A DNA stretch of 64,000 nt from an uncultured Eubacteriales bacterium (GCA_902789795.1 CADAPM010000023.1:29886-93885), one strand, 5' to 3'; positions 28,051 to 36,978 are shown, counted from the first letter of the stretch. Notes: generated by a model from the letters alone, not told the origin. Made by a program: numbers and translations.

Positions 28051-29143
28051 ATTTTTCTTCCTCTTCTTCCTTTTTATCTTCCACTTTCGGTAACACAGCC
28101 CGGCGGGCGGCCTGCCGCTTGTGCTCCTCGCTCATGGCGGCGTAGTGGCGGCGGGTGGTGTTCACGTCCGTGTGGCCGAGCACGTCCGCTACCAGGTAGA
28201 TGTCTCCCGTCTCCTGATAGAGGTTCGTGCCGAAGGTGCTGCGCAGCTTGTGGGGGCTTAACCGCTTTTTGAGCGGCGCGGCGACCAGGGCATATTTCTT
28301 GACCAGGTTCTCCACCGCCCGCTGGGTGATCCGGCGCTTCTGCAGGGACAGAAAGAGCGCGTCCTCGTGTCCCGGCAGCGGCTCGATCTCCGAGCGCTCC
28401 TCCATGTACCGCTTCAGAGCCTCCCCTACCTGGTCCGGATAATACAGGATGGTCTGGTTCCCGCCCTTGCGGGTGACCTGGAAAGCGTTGTCCTCAAAAT
28501 CGATATCACTGATATTGATGCCCACCAATTCGCTCACACGGATGCCCGTGCCCAGGAACATGAGCAGGATCGCCACGTCCCGCCGGGCGGTCTTCCGGTT
28601 GGAGGCCTGCTGGCGCGCGGTCAGTCCCTCCCCCGATTCGGCGCTGGCCAGCATCTTCACCATTTCCTCGTAGTCCAGGCGCAGGATGGGCTTCTCGTGC
28701 AGCTTGGGCAGGGTGACCAGGGTCGCGATGTTGGCGGGGATGTGGCCGCTTTTGAACAGGTATTCGAACAGCGAGCGCAGGGAGCACAGCTTGCGCATGA
28801 TGCCCAGCTCGTGGTTCTGCATCAGGGAGTCGTCCCGGGTGAAGTACTGGCTCAGGTAGTCCTGGAAGCCCTCGATGTCCCGAGCCTTCAGGCGGCTCAG
28901 CTCCTGATCCCCGATCAGGGGGATGCTCAGCTCGGCGAAATCTCCGTTCTCCTTCTGCAGATAATCAAAGAACAGCCGGTAGTCATAGGCATAGGCCAGG
29001 CGCGTCAGGGTGCTGGTGGTATGCTGGATCGACCGGAAAAAGTCCGTGCACACCGCCGGCAGCTCCCGCTCCAGCTGCCGCAGGCGCTCGTTCCGGCGGA
29101 TGTCCTGCTGGGTCTTGTAATCGGCTTTCTGCTGATAGGGCAT
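28049..29143 (-). CDS. Xer-like tyrosine recombinase
   Basis: This 364-residue site-specific recombinase has an N-terminal SAM-like core-binding domain (residues 20-140) and a catalytic domain from about 160. Catalytic residues are visible in order: Arg in GTGIRVSELVG, Lys in VTRKGGNQT, His and Arg in SPHKLRSTFGTNLY, His in LGHTDVNTT and the nucleophile Tyr in RRHYA. The length exceeds XerC/XerD (about 300) by an N-terminal extension and an acidic/lysine tail. The stop codon lies inside repeat element B. A XerC/D chromosome-dimer role or a relative acting on mobile DNA are both possible. No nearby att or dif site was recognised. Confidence 0.88.
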   Translation of the reverse strand: MPYQQKADYKTQQDIRRNERLRQLERELPAVCTDFFRSIQHTTSTLTRLAYAYDYRLFFDYLQKENGDFAELSIPLIGDQELSRLKARDIEGFQDYLSQYFTRDDSLMQNHELGIMRKLCSLRSLFEYLFKSGHIPANIATLVTLPKLHEKPILRLDYEEMVKMLASAESGEGLTARQQASNRKTARRDVAILLMFLGTGIRVSELVGINISDIDFEDNAFQVTRKGGNQTILYYPDQVGEALKRYMEERSEIEPLPGHEDALFLSLQKRRITQRAVENLVKKYALVAAPLKKRLSPHKLRSTFGTNLYQETGDIYLVADVLGHTDVNTTRRHYAAMSEEHKRQAARRAVLPKVEDKKEEEEEK

Positions 29144-29177
29144 GCGCGCCTCCTGTATAATAGGTAATTACCCGTAC

Positions 29178-29205
29178 ATTATACCATACTATTCGTAAAA
29201 AACAA
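29178..29205 (-). promoter_or_regulatory. Promoter of the recombinase gene
   Basis: Minus-strand TTGTTT and perfect TATAAT are separated by 16 nt and followed by AGGAGG and the ATG at 29143. The -35 lies in the T-tract of the whiA terminator. Confidence 0.65.
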
Positions 29206-29229
29206 CAGGAAGGCTGCTGCCCTCCTGTT
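29197..29229 (-). terminator. Terminator after whiA
   Basis: Minus-strand stem AACAGGA/TCCTGTT, extended internally by GGC/GCC, is followed by GTTTTTT. It separates the whiA operon from the recombinase gene and overlaps the latter's -35 box. Confidence 0.75.
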
Positions 29230-29235
29230 TCCTAT

Positions 29236-30180
29236 TTAATGGATCCCGGCTGCGTCCAGGATTCCCCTCAGTTCCTTGAAGCGCAGGGATATCGCCGCCT
29301 TCCCCACCGGCGGGTCGCAGAGCGCCCCCAATTCCTGCAGGGAGGCCTCCGGGTGGTCAAGCCTCAGCTGCGCCGCTTCCTTTAATCGGGGCGGGAGCTC
29401 GTCCAGGGAATGATGAGCCTGATAAGCCAGGATGCGGTCATACTGCCGCGCGGCCGCCGTCAGCATCCGGGCCGTGTTCGCCGTATCGCAGTTGGTCTGA
29501 CGGTTGGCGATGCCGCCCGCGGCGCGGCGGATCCGCGCGTCCTCCAGTTGAAACAGCGCCTGGTGCGCGCTCATCAGGGCCAGCAGGTCCCGGACCTCGT
29601 CCCCACGCTCCACATACACGATCTCTTCCATGCCGCGCTGCCGGGTCCGGGGCTCGATGCCCGACTGCCTAAGCAGCTGCTTGAGGGTCTCCGCCCGCTC
29701 CTCGCTGTCCATGGCGAACTCGATCAGATAGGCCGTTTCCGGATCCCGGGCGTGGCCCTTCGCGATGTACGCCCCGCGGATGAACGCCCGCCGGCAGCAG
29801 CGCCGGGTGCGCGTGCCGCGCGGGATATGGTGCAGCATGACGCTGCCCGACTTGGGGTCGAACATGTGCAGCATCAGCAGCAGGCGCTTGGCGTCGTACT
29901 CGCTGATCGTCAGGTCGATCAGCCTGCGCTTGCGGAAGTGGGGCTCCACATGGAAGGAGATGGTAGGCGTCATGTCCAGCCTGCGCTTGAGCAGCAGGAA
30001 GACCATGCGCGCCGTGTCCCCGTCCGGCAGGCGGTAGCGCACCTGAAAGCGCCCGCCGCCCTTCAGCAGGATGACGCCGTAGCCCTGGGTCAGGGCGTTC
30101 AGCTCGCTCTGCAGGCAGCAGGGCTTTTCCGGGAGGGTCTTCAGCAGCTCCTTCCGGACCGACTCGGAGAAGCCGGCCAT
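29236..30180 (-). CDS. whiA: DNA-binding protein WhiA
   Basis: WhiA is a LAGLIDADG-derived transcription factor needed for sporulation in Streptomyces and for division and chromosome functions in Bacillus. The 314-residue product has the N-terminal endonuclease-like region with GYGVILLKGGGRFQ and the late AYLIEFAMDSEE. The C-terminal helix-turn-helix reads LQELGALCDPPVGKAAISLR. Its ATG overlaps the murB stop. In most Firmicutes rapZ and yvcK lie between murB and whiA; both are missing here. Confidence 0.94.
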   Translation of the reverse strand: MAGFSESVRKELLKTLPEKPCCLQSELNALTQGYGVILLKGGGRFQVRYRLPDGDTARMVFLLLKRRLDMTPTISFHVEPHFRKRRLIDLTISEYDAKRLLLMLHMFDPKSGSVMLHHIPRGTRTRRCCRRAFIRGAYIAKGHARDPETAYLIEFAMDSEERAETLKQLLRQSGIEPRTRQRGMEEIVYVERGDEVRDLLALMSAHQALFQLEDARIRRAAGGIANRQTNCDTANTARMLTAAARQYDRILAYQAHHSLDELPPRLKEAAQLRLDHPEASLQELGALCDPPVGKAAISLRFKELRGILDAAGIH

Positions 30181-31094
30181 CAGGCCTCCTCCCCGATAAT
30201 GCGGACCTCGGGCTCCAGCCGGAACCCGCTATTCTTATAGACCGTTTCCTGCACCTGACGCATCAGCGCCAGGAAGTCCGCGGCGGTCGCCCCGCCCGCA
30301 TTCACCAGGAAGCCCGCGTGCTTTTCGCTGACCATGGCTCCGCCCACGCGGCAGCCCTTGAGCCCGGCCTCGTCGATGAGCTGGGCTGCGTATGCGCCTA
30401 CGGGCCGCTTGAAGAAGGAGCCCGCGCTGGGCAGGTTCAGCGGCTGCTTGTCCTGGCGGCGGACCCTCAGGTCCTCCATCCGCGCCCGGATGGCCGCCGT
30501 ATCGTCCTTTTGCAGCCGGAAGCGCGCGGACAGCACCAGCTCGCCCGTGTCCTGCATGCGGCTGTGGCGGTAAGAGAGGCCGAGGGTCTCCCGGTCCAGG
30601 GCCAGGATCTGCCCGCTGCTCAGCACTTCCGCGCTCTCGATCACCTGCGCGATCTCCCCGCCGTAAGCGCCGGCGTTCATCACCACGGCGCCGCCCAGGG
30701 TACCGGGGATACCGGAGGCGAACTCCAGCCCCGTCAGCCCGGCCTTCAGCGCCTGCTGCGCGAGGTCAGACAGGAGGATGCCGCCCTGGGCCGTGATCGT
30801 CTCCCCCTCGGTGGCCGAACAAGAGAACGCGCGCCCGAAGCGGATCACCAGGCCACGAATGCCGCCGTCGCGCACCAGCAGGTTGCTGCCGTTGCCGACC
30901 ACGGTCACCGGCACGTCGCAGCGCCGCGCCAGCTCCAGGGCCGCCTTCAACTCCTCCACATCGGAGGGCTCGGCCATACAGTCCGCGGGGCCGCCCACGC
31001 GCAGGGTCGTGTACCGGCTCATCGGGACGTCCGTCTGCACCATGAGCGCAGGGCAGGCCGCCCGCAGTTCTTTCAAAAAAATCTGATCGATCAT
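30180..31094 (-). CDS. murB: UDP-N-acetylenolpyruvoylglucosamine reductase
   Basis: MurB makes UDP-N-acetylmuramate, the second committed step of peptidoglycan synthesis, using FAD and NADPH. The 304-residue protein has TLRVGGPADCMAEP, the FAD-binding VVGNGSNLLVRDGGIRGLV and GIPGTLGGAVVMNAGAYGGE. The catalytic serine lies in PSAGSFFKRP, and the late glutamate near PEVRI. It overlaps manA upstream and whiA downstream by four bases or less, so the three genes are translationally linked. Confidence 0.95.
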   Translation of the reverse strand: MIDQIFLKELRAACPALMVQTDVPMSRYTTLRVGGPADCMAEPSDVEELKAALELARRCDVPVTVVGNGSNLLVRDGGIRGLVIRFGRAFSCSATEGETITAQGGILLSDLAQQALKAGLTGLEFASGIPGTLGGAVVMNAGAYGGEIAQVIESAEVLSSGQILALDRETLGLSYRHSRMQDTGELVLSARFRLQKDDTAAIRARMEDLRVRRQDKQPLNLPSAGSFFKRPVGAYAAQLIDEAGLKGCRVGGAMVSEKHAGFLVNAGGATAADFLALMRQVQETVYKNSGFRLEPEVRIIGEEA

Positions 31095-32062
31095 TTTCCA
31101 AGCCCCAGCTGCGGATAAGCGTACAGGAAGCGCTCGCCCCTCAGCCTGACCGGCACGCAGTCAGCCGGGATGGCGGCGGTCTGTCCCGCCTTCAGGGGGA
31201 TGTCCTCCCCCGGCAGCTCCATCATGCCGTCCTCAAGCGCGGTCAGGATGCCGAAGCGCCTGAGGTCCGTGATCAGCTGCATGTCCGCGCACTTCGTCAG
31301 GCGGTCCACCACAAAGTATTCCGTGTTCAGCACGCGCTCAAAGGTGCCCTGGGCGTTCAGGCCCACCAGCTCGGCTTCGACGAGCTTCGGCTCCACGTCG
31401 AGCCGGGTCACGTTCAGCGCCTTGTCCAGGTGCAACTCGCGGCCCTTGCCGTCCTTGTCCTTGCGGTCCCAGTCATAGAAGCGGTAGGTGACGTTGCTGG
31501 ACTGCTGGATCTCATACAGCACGATGCCCGCGCCGATGGCATGGACCGTGCCGGCGGGGATGTATACGGCGTCCCCAGCCTTCACCGGCAGGTAATTCAG
31601 GGCCTCCTCCACCGCCGCGCCTCGCTCGCAGAGCGCGCGCAGGGAAGCCAGGTCATACCCCGGACGGATGCCGTACACCAGCTTCGCGCCTGGCTCCGCG
31701 TGCAGGATGAACCAGGCTTCCGTCTTTCCGAGCTTGTGCTCCGCCTTCGCGGCATACGCGTCGTTCGGGTGCACCTGCACGCTCAGGCTCTGCCGCGCGT
31801 CGATCAGCTTGAGCAGCAGCGGCACCGGCTCGTGGATCTCGGTACCCAGCAGCGCCGCGCCGTGCTCCGCGATCAGCTCCGTCAGGGTCCTGTCCTCCGC
31901 GTCCGTACTGTTTAAGCCCGGCAAGGCGCTGAACTCCAGCGCCTCGCCGGTGTGCTCGTCGGGGATATCCTGCCCGTAGATGGTCCTGAGGGAGTCTCCG
32001 CCCCAGGGCGTCATGGCGCCGTACCGGTAGGCCGGCGTCATCACGATCGGTTTCAGGGACAT
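31091..32062 (-). CDS. manA: Mannose-6-phosphate isomerase, class I
   Basis: The enzyme interconverts mannose-6-phosphate and fructose-6-phosphate. The 323-residue cupin protein has zinc ligands in SVQVHPNDAYAA, KTEAWF and IPAGTVHAIGAG. The Firmicutes-type short form lacks the helical domain of fungal enzymes. ATG at 32062 overlaps the pepV stop region and is favoured over GTG at 32074, because AAGAAGGTG is then at the right distance. It belongs to the pepV-manA-murB-whiA string. Confidence 0.92.
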   Translation of the reverse strand: MSLKPIVMTPAYRYGAMTPWGGDSLRTIYGQDIPDEHTGEALEFSALPGLNSTDAEDRTLTELIAEHGAALLGTEIHEPVPLLLKLIDARQSLSVQVHPNDAYAAKAEHKLGKTEAWFILHAEPGAKLVYGIRPGYDLASLRALCERGAAVEEALNYLPVKAGDAVYIPAGTVHAIGAGIVLYEIQQSSNVTYRFYDWDRKDKDGKGRELHLDKALNVTRLDVEPKLVEAELVGLNAQGTFERVLNTEYFVVDRLTKCADMQLITDLRRFGILTALEDGMMELPGEDIPLKAGQTAAIPADCVPVRLRGERFLYAYPQLGLGK

Positions 32063-32063
32063 A

Positions 32064-33443
32064 TCAGCACGCACCTTCTTCGCAGGCCAGCGCGATCAGC
32101 GCGTAGGTGAAGATGCGCAGGTTCTTGCGCAGGCTGTCCAGGCTGATGAACTCATCCGCGTGGTGCGCCAGCTCCGGTTCGCCGGGGAACAGCGCGCCGA
32201 AGGCCACGCCTTCCTCCAGGCACTTGGCATAGGTGCCGCCGCCGATGGCCATGGCATAGCCTTTTTCGCCAGTCACGGCTTCATAGGCCTTCAGCAGCTT
32301 CTGCACCAGCTCGGAATCCTCGGAGACGTAGTGCGGTTCCGTCCGCTTGGCCACGGTCAGCTTCATGCCCGGCAGAGCGCGGGCCGCCTGGTCGGCGATG
32401 CCCTGCAGGTCCGCCAGGATGGGGCAGCGCAGGTCCAGCGTCACGCGGATGCCGTTCTCATCGGCGCGGATGATGCCCATGTTGCAGGTCAGCGCGCCGG
32501 ACACCTTGTCCTCCATCTTGATGCCCAGGGAAGCGCCGTCGTATTCGGTACCCACCTTGTCCGCCAGGGTCCGGATGTCCCCCTCCGCGCCCAGAGCCTT
32601 CAGGGTTTTCAGCAGCAGGCCGATGGCGTTGCAGGTGCCTTCGGGCATGGCCGCATGGCCCGGGATGCCCTCGGTGCGCAGGATCACTCCCTCGTCCGTG
32701 GCTTCCGCCGTCACCGGCCAGCCGTAATCGGTGGCGTTGATCATATCCGCCAGCGCCTGGTCGCCCGCGATCAGCGCTTCGGCGCGGCCCGGCACCACGT
32801 TGGGCCGGTCGCCGGTATCAAAGCGGATCACCGGCAGGCCCTTGTCCGAGAGCTTGCCCTCGATCTCCAGGTGCAGGCTCCCCTTTTCGATATTGATAAC
32901 CGGATAATCCGCGTCCGGGGAGAAGCCGCTGCGGGGCATGCCGCAGACCTCGCGGTAATAGCGCATGTCCTCCCAGCCGCTCTCCTCGTCGGTGCCGAGG
33001 ATCAGGCGGATCTTGCGCCTGAGGGGCAGACCCAGCTTCTTCACCGCCGCCATGGCGTACATGGCCGCCACCACGGGGCCCTTGTCGTCCGAGGTCCCGC
33101 GGCCGTACATCTTGCCGTCGCGGATCTCCGCGCCGAAGGGCTCGCAGGTCCAGTTATCGCCGATGGGCACCACGTCCAGGTGGCCCAGCACCGCCAGGGC
33201 GTCCTCGGTCGTGCCTTCGCCCAGGTCCGCGTGGCCCGCGTAGCCGTCGATGTTCGCGCAGTCAAAGCCCAGACCCACGCAGATCTCCAGCGCCTTGTCC
33301 AGCGCTTCCCGCGCGGGCTTGCCGAAGGGCGCGCCGGGCTGCGGCTCCGCCTTCACAGAGGGGATGCGGACCAGGGTCTGCAAGGTGTCGATCATGGGCT
33401 GTTCCAGTTCAGACAATACCTGTTCGATCTTCTGACGATCCAT
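32064..33443 (-). CDS. pepV: M20-family dipeptidase PepV
   Basis: This cytoplasmic zinc dipeptidase, about 459 residues, completes peptide breakdown, which fits a peptide-importing cell. Zinc-site motifs are VLGHLDVVP, GRGTSDDKGPVVAAMYA and GTDEESGWEDM; a C-terminal histidine lies in PELAHHADEF. The lid domain covers residues about 185-310. ATG at 33443 is chosen because AAAGGAG lies eight bases upstream. Family identity is clear; the exact dipeptide preference is not. Confidence 0.92.
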   Translation of the reverse strand: MDRQKIEQVLSELEQPMIDTLQTLVRIPSVKAEPQPGAPFGKPAREALDKALEICVGLGFDCANIDGYAGHADLGEGTTEDALAVLGHLDVVPIGDNWTCEPFGAEIRDGKMYGRGTSDDKGPVVAAMYAMAAVKKLGLPLRRKIRLILGTDEESGWEDMRYYREVCGMPRSGFSPDADYPVINIEKGSLHLEIEGKLSDKGLPVIRFDTGDRPNVVPGRAEALIAGDQALADMINATDYGWPVTAEATDEGVILRTEGIPGHAAMPEGTCNAIGLLLKTLKALGAEGDIRTLADKVGTEYDGASLGIKMEDKVSGALTCNMGIIRADENGIRVTLDLRCPILADLQGIADQAARALPGMKLTVAKRTEPHYVSEDSELVQKLLKAYEAVTGEKGYAMAIGGGTYAKCLEEGVAFGALFPGEPELAHHADEFISLDSLRKNLRIFTYALIALACEEGAC

Positions 33444-33456
33444 GTTCATTACTCCT

Positions 33457-34629
33457 TTACTGTTGATTAAGTGCATGTTTCATCCGTTTGACGCCCTCGG
33501 CCAATTGCGCCGCCGGGCAGCCGAAATTGAGCCGCATGAAGCCCTCGCCCTCGGGCCCGAAGAAGGTGCCGGAGGTCAGGGCCACGCCCGCGTGAGTGAA
33601 CTTCTGGCTGAGCCGCGCGCAGCTGCCTTCATAGGCGCTCAGGTCCAGCCAGGCCAGGTAGGTGGCCTCCACCGGGCTCATCCGCGCGAAGGGCAGGTGC
33701 TCCTTGAGCAGCCGCTTCAGCAGGGAGAGGTTGTCCGTCAGGTAGTCCATCAGCCCGTCCAGCCAGGCCTCGCCTTCGGTCCAGGCCGCCCGGGTCGCGG
33801 TGAGGGCAAAGATGTTGCCCATCACGACGCCGGCGGCGTCCCGCTCCTTGCCCAGCGCCTCCAGCAGGACGTGATTGGGGCTCAGGGCATAGGCTTGCTG
33901 CAGTCCGGCGATATTGAAGGTCTTGCTGGCGCTCATCAGGCTCACGACCTCGTCCCCGGCCTCCGTCAGGCTCAGGATCGGCACGAAACGCTGCGGCGCG
34001 AACACGAACTCCGCGTGGATCTCGTCCACGCACAGCTTCACCCCGTAGCGGCGCGTCAGGACTAGGACCTTTTCCAGTTCCTCCTTTGTCCAGCACCGGC
34101 CCACGGGATTGTGCGGGCTGCACATCAGCATCACCCGGACGCCGGAGCGGAAGGCCTCTTCCAGCCGGTCGAAGTCGATCTGGTACCGGTCGCCCCGCCC
34201 GCGCGTTAGCGGCACCCGCACCGCCGTACGGCCGTTCTGCTCGATGGACATGGTGAAGGGGCCGTACACCGGGGTCAGAATCGCCACCCGCTCCCCCGGC
34301 TCGGTGAAGCAGCGCACGAACAGCTTGAGCCCCGTCACCACGCAAGGCAACATCAGCACGTCCTCCGCCGCGTTCCTGAGCCCGTGCCGGCGCTCGTTGT
34401 AGGCGAGAAACGCCGCAATATCTTCGTCCGTGATCATCGTATAACCGTAGCACTCGTGGGCGGCCCGGCGCGCGATGGCTTCGCCGATGGCCGGCGCGCA
34501 GCGGAAGTCCATGTCCGCCACCCACAGCGGCACCGCGCCTTCGTTGAGCACCGCGCGGTCGTCCCACTTCTCGCAGTCCGTCCCGATCCGGTCGATACCG
34601 GCATCAAAAAACTCACGGTCAAAATTCAT
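33457..34629 (-). CDS. PLP-dependent MalY/PatB-type C-S lyase (aminotransferase class I/II)
   Basis: This PLP enzyme of about 390 residues is probably a cystathionine beta-lyase or cysteine desulfhydrase. The Schiff-base lysine lies in MSASKTFNIAGL. Family motifs PLWVADMDFRCAPAI, CSPHNPVGRCW and LCVDEIHAEFVF are present. Start ATG 34629 follows GGGGTAAT. It precedes pepV by 13 nt, so sulfur-amino-acid release from peptides is a plausible shared theme. Distinguishing PatB from a MalY regulator is not possible by sequence reading. Confidence 0.9.
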   Translation of the reverse strand: MNFDREFFDAGIDRIGTDCEKWDDRAVLNEGAVPLWVADMDFRCAPAIGEAIARRAAHECYGYTMITDEDIAAFLAYNERRHGLRNAAEDVLMLPCVVTGLKLFVRCFTEPGERVAILTPVYGPFTMSIEQNGRTAVRVPLTRGRGDRYQIDFDRLEEAFRSGVRVMLMCSPHNPVGRCWTKEELEKVLVLTRRYGVKLCVDEIHAEFVFAPQRFVPILSLTEAGDEVVSLMSASKTFNIAGLQQAYALSPNHVLLEALGKERDAAGVVMGNIFALTATRAAWTEGEAWLDGLMDYLTDNLSLLKRLLKEHLPFARMSPVEATYLAWLDLSAYEGSCARLSQKFTHAGVALTSGTFFGPEGEGFMRLNFGCPAAQLAEGVKRMKHALNQQ

Positions 34630-34649
34630 GTTTATTACCCCACGCAATA

Positions 34650-34804
34650 AAGGTTGAAGGGTGAAGGTTGAAGATTGAAGGTTTAAAGTAGGAAGGAGAA
34701 AGTAGGAAGTAGGAAGTGATTAATGTTCCGCTGTTACGGATGCCCGGAAGGACAGAAAAGCAAAAGTAGAATTACTTCCTACTTCCTACCTCCTACTTCC
34801 TACC
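34650..34804. repeat. Heptad-arm inverted-repeat element C
   Basis: The arms at 34687-34721 and 34770-34804 (35 nt) are imperfect inverted repeats of the 7-base unit GTAGGAA. A second block of heptads based on GAAGGTT, 34650-34686, extends the left side. The 48-nt core has no strong stem. The right arm supplies the last codons and the TAG stop of the methyltransferase gene. Confidence 0.8.
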
Positions 34805-35383
34805 TGTGCACTTTAAGATCCAAAAGCCTTTTTTCCGTTCGATCAGCTCCACGGAGTTAAAAAGCGTTTCCAAGTACTTTTTCGCGCTCTCAGCGCCCTG
34901 CTGCTTGCGGATGACCAGGTAGAGAGCGCCATTTTCGGCCAGGTGATCCCGCGCCTCCTGAAAGAGCCGGTAGATCACCGCCTTGCCCGCCCGGATGGGA
35001 GGGTTGGTCACGATGGTATCAAAGGTGCCTGTGAGCGCGGAAAAGCCGTCGCTTTCGACCACTATGCCGGACACGCCGTTGCGCTTCAGGTTTTCCCGGG
35101 TCAGGGCCAGGGCGCGCTCGTTCACGTCGCTCTGGGTCAGTTCCACCCGGTTGGCCTTGCCGATGCTCACGCCGATGACCCCCGCGCCGCAGCCCAGGTC
35201 CAGCACCCGTCCGCTGAGCTCCGGCAGGCTGTTGAGCAGCAGGGCCGAGCCCTCGTCCACTTCCCCCCGGGAAAAGACGCCACTGTCCGTCATCAGCCGC
35301 AGCGTGTGTCCCCGATAAGAGAACTCCGTTTCCACCGGCCTGCTCTCAGCGCTGGGCTGTTTTGCAAAATACTGTTCCGCCAT
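34793..35383 (-). CDS. RsmC-like class I SAM-dependent methyltransferase
   Basis: This 196-residue protein has the SAM-binding motif VLDLGCGAGVIGV and the catalytic NPPIRAGK, similar to the NPPFH of RsmC/RlmG guanine-N2 methyltransferases. The N-terminus (SYRGHTLRLMTDSGVFSRG) matches short Firmicutes members, which lack the first RsmC domain. It follows rsuA, another rRNA modification gene, by a few bases. The final three codons and the TAG lie in repeat element C. The rRNA target is inferred. Confidence 0.88.
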   Translation of the reverse strand: MAEQYFAKQPSAESRPVETEFSYRGHTLRLMTDSGVFSRGEVDEGSALLLNSLPELSGRVLDLGCGAGVIGVSIGKANRVELTQSDVNERALALTRENLKRNGVSGIVVESDGFSALTGTFDTIVTNPPIRAGKAVIYRLFQEARDHLAENGALYLVIRKQQGAESAKKYLETLFNSVELIERKKGFWILKCTGRK

Positions 35384-35386
35384 CGT

Positions 35387-36091
35387 TTATAACTCCACCG
35401 CCTGTTTAAGCGCCGTCAGTTCATTTTCGTTGAGCGCCCGCATCTGCCCGGGCTCAAGCGCCGGATCCAGGGTGAGCGGGCCCACGCGCTCCCGGTGCAG
35501 GGTCAGGGTCTGATGCCCGCAGGCCGCCAGCATGCGCCGCACCTGGTGATACTTGCCCTCCGTCACCGTGATCCGGCCCGTGTGCGCGTCCACGATCTCC
35601 AAAGTCGCCGGGAGCGCCGTGAAGTCGCTGAGCGTCAGCCCTTCCGCGAAGGCCGCGACCTCCTCGGGCCGGAATGCCGTGTCCACCGTGGCCAGATACG
35701 TCTTTTCAATGGCGCGGCGGGGCGAGATTAGCCGGTGCGCAAGCTCCCCGTCCGTGGTGAGCAGCAGGAGGCCCGTGGTATCCTTGTCCAGGCGGCCCAC
35801 CGGCATGCACCCAATGCTCGTATACACCGGGGGCAGCAGGTCCATGACCGTCTTCGCCTTCGGGTCCCGCGCGGCGGTCAGCACGCCGTCGGGCTTGTAC
35901 AGCATCACCGTCCGCTCGATCCGGGAATCCACCGGGTGCCCGTCCACCGCCAGCGGCGCTCCGGGGAGCACAGCAGCGCCCGGGTCCCGGATGGGCGTCC
36001 CGTCCACCGCCACAGCCCCGCGCCGGATCAGCTTCTGCATTTCGCTCCTGCTCCCCAGCCCCAGCCGGGTCAGGAGCGCGTCAAGCCGCAT
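35387..36091 (-). CDS. rsuA: 16S rRNA pseudouridine synthase (RsuA family)
   Basis: The enzyme converts a uridine in 16S rRNA to pseudouridine. The 234-residue product has an N-terminal S4 domain (RLDALLTRLGLGSRSEMQKL) and the catalytic motif MPVGRLDKDTTGLLLLT with its aspartate. EGKYHQVRRMLAACG is the family C-terminal motif. The frame extends upstream inside the membrane-protein gene; ATG 36091, eight bases after GGAG, is preferred and overlaps that gene by 11 nt. RsuA, RluB and RluE are similar, so the exact position modified is not certain. Confidence 0.9.
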   Translation of the reverse strand: MRLDALLTRLGLGSRSEMQKLIRRGAVAVDGTPIRDPGAAVLPGAPLAVDGHPVDSRIERTVMLYKPDGVLTAARDPKAKTVMDLLPPVYTSIGCMPVGRLDKDTTGLLLLTTDGELAHRLISPRRAIEKTYLATVDTAFRPEEVAAFAEGLTLSDFTALPATLEIVDAHTGRITVTEGKYHQVRRMLAACGHQTLTLHRERVGPLTLDPALEPGQMRALNENELTALKQAVEL

Positions 36092-36917
36092 CGCGCATCT
36101 CCGCCGCCGCCCTGGCCGCGCTGTTCTTGCGCAGGCACCACAGGGGGCAGTAGACGAGGATGAGCACCAGCAGCATCTCCACGGCGAATGCCCGCTGGGC
36201 AAAGATTTCGCCAAAGGAGTTCACTGCCCGCGTCGCCTTCATCATCAGACCATTGACGCCGCTCACGATAGGCGCCATGTGCAGATACAGGATCACCGCC
36301 CACAGCACATAGGCAATTGCCGCCAGCAGGAAGCTTACGAAGGCGCGGCGGTCAAAGCGCGCTCTGCGGAAAGGCCGCAGGGTGCCCAGATAGTCGTTCG
36401 GCGTGCCCCGGAACCACAGGACCGCCAGCATCACCAGGAAGATCATGAGCGATACGAGCACGATCCCGAAGCCCACGTCATAGCCGGGGCGCTCCGGCAT
36501 GCCCAGCAGCGTGCCCACGGAGCCGATATCCCTGAGCACCGCCAGGGTCTTTAAATTGCTGCCGGCCAGCGTGTAATAGAGCAGCAGCCCGAGCCCCGCC
36601 GAGGGCACCGCCGCGCCGCTCACGCGCAGGAAGCGGTTGAGCCCCAGCCGGAGCGCGCCCGGGTAGGAAAAGCTGCCGCCGTCCTCCCCGCGCAGGCGCA
36701 TGGCTGCCCAGCCGCAGAACCGGTGCGCCGGCAACACCATAAACAGCCATAAAACGAGCGTAACGGCGCAGCGCAAAAGCGTGGTCAGATCCTTGTTTCT
36801 TCCGGCCTCCAGGTAGACCCAGGGCAGCACCAGCAGGCAGCGCAGCGCCACAAACAGCGCGCTCAGTCCCGCCCAGGCGCACAGCCTTTTTCCGTTCGTC
36901 CAGTCCTGTTTTTGCAT
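36081..36917 (-). CDS. Hypothetical multi-pass membrane protein
   Basis: The 278-residue product has about six hydrophobic segments, among them LSALFVALRCLLVLPWVYL, LVLWLFMVLPAHRF, IVLVSLMIFLVMLAVLWF and LLAAIAYVLWAVILYL. It has short basic loops. No known family was recognised. It is first in a transcript with rsuA and the methyltransferase, driven by one arm of a symmetric divergent promoter. ATG at 36917 follows AGAGGAAG. A transport or stress role would be a guess. Confidence 0.75.
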   Translation of the reverse strand: MQKQDWTNGKRLCAWAGLSALFVALRCLLVLPWVYLEAGRNKDLTTLLRCAVTLVLWLFMVLPAHRFCGWAAMRLRGEDGGSFSYPGALRLGLNRFLRVSGAAVPSAGLGLLLYYTLAGSNLKTLAVLRDIGSVGTLLGMPERPGYDVGFGIVLVSLMIFLVMLAVLWFRGTPNDYLGTLRPFRRARFDRRAFVSFLLAAIAYVLWAVILYLHMAPIVSGVNGLMMKATRAVNSFGEIFAQRAFAVEMLLVLILVYCPLWCLRKNSAARAAAEMRDAA

Positions 36918-36949
36918 CAAACTGCTTCCTCTCCCAAGTTTCCTGACAT

Positions 36950-36978
36950 ATTATATAGGATGCTTGCAAAATTCGCAA
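36950..36978 (-). promoter_or_regulatory. Leftward arm of a palindromic divergent promoter
   Basis: Minus-strand TTGCGA and perfect TATAAT are separated by 17 nt, upstream of the membrane-protein gene. The -35 lies in a 27-nt hairpin sequence (GGATGCTTGC/GCAAGCATCC) shared with the rightward promoter. Confidence 0.75.

Noticed and set aside
28049-29143. Phage or integrative-element integrase with an attachment site
   Set aside because: No phage or conjugation genes flank it and it is not next to a tRNA gene; a Xer-like role is at least as likely.
34650-34804. CRISPR array
   Set aside because: The repeated units are 7 bases long and directly adjacent, with no spacers and no cas genes nearby.
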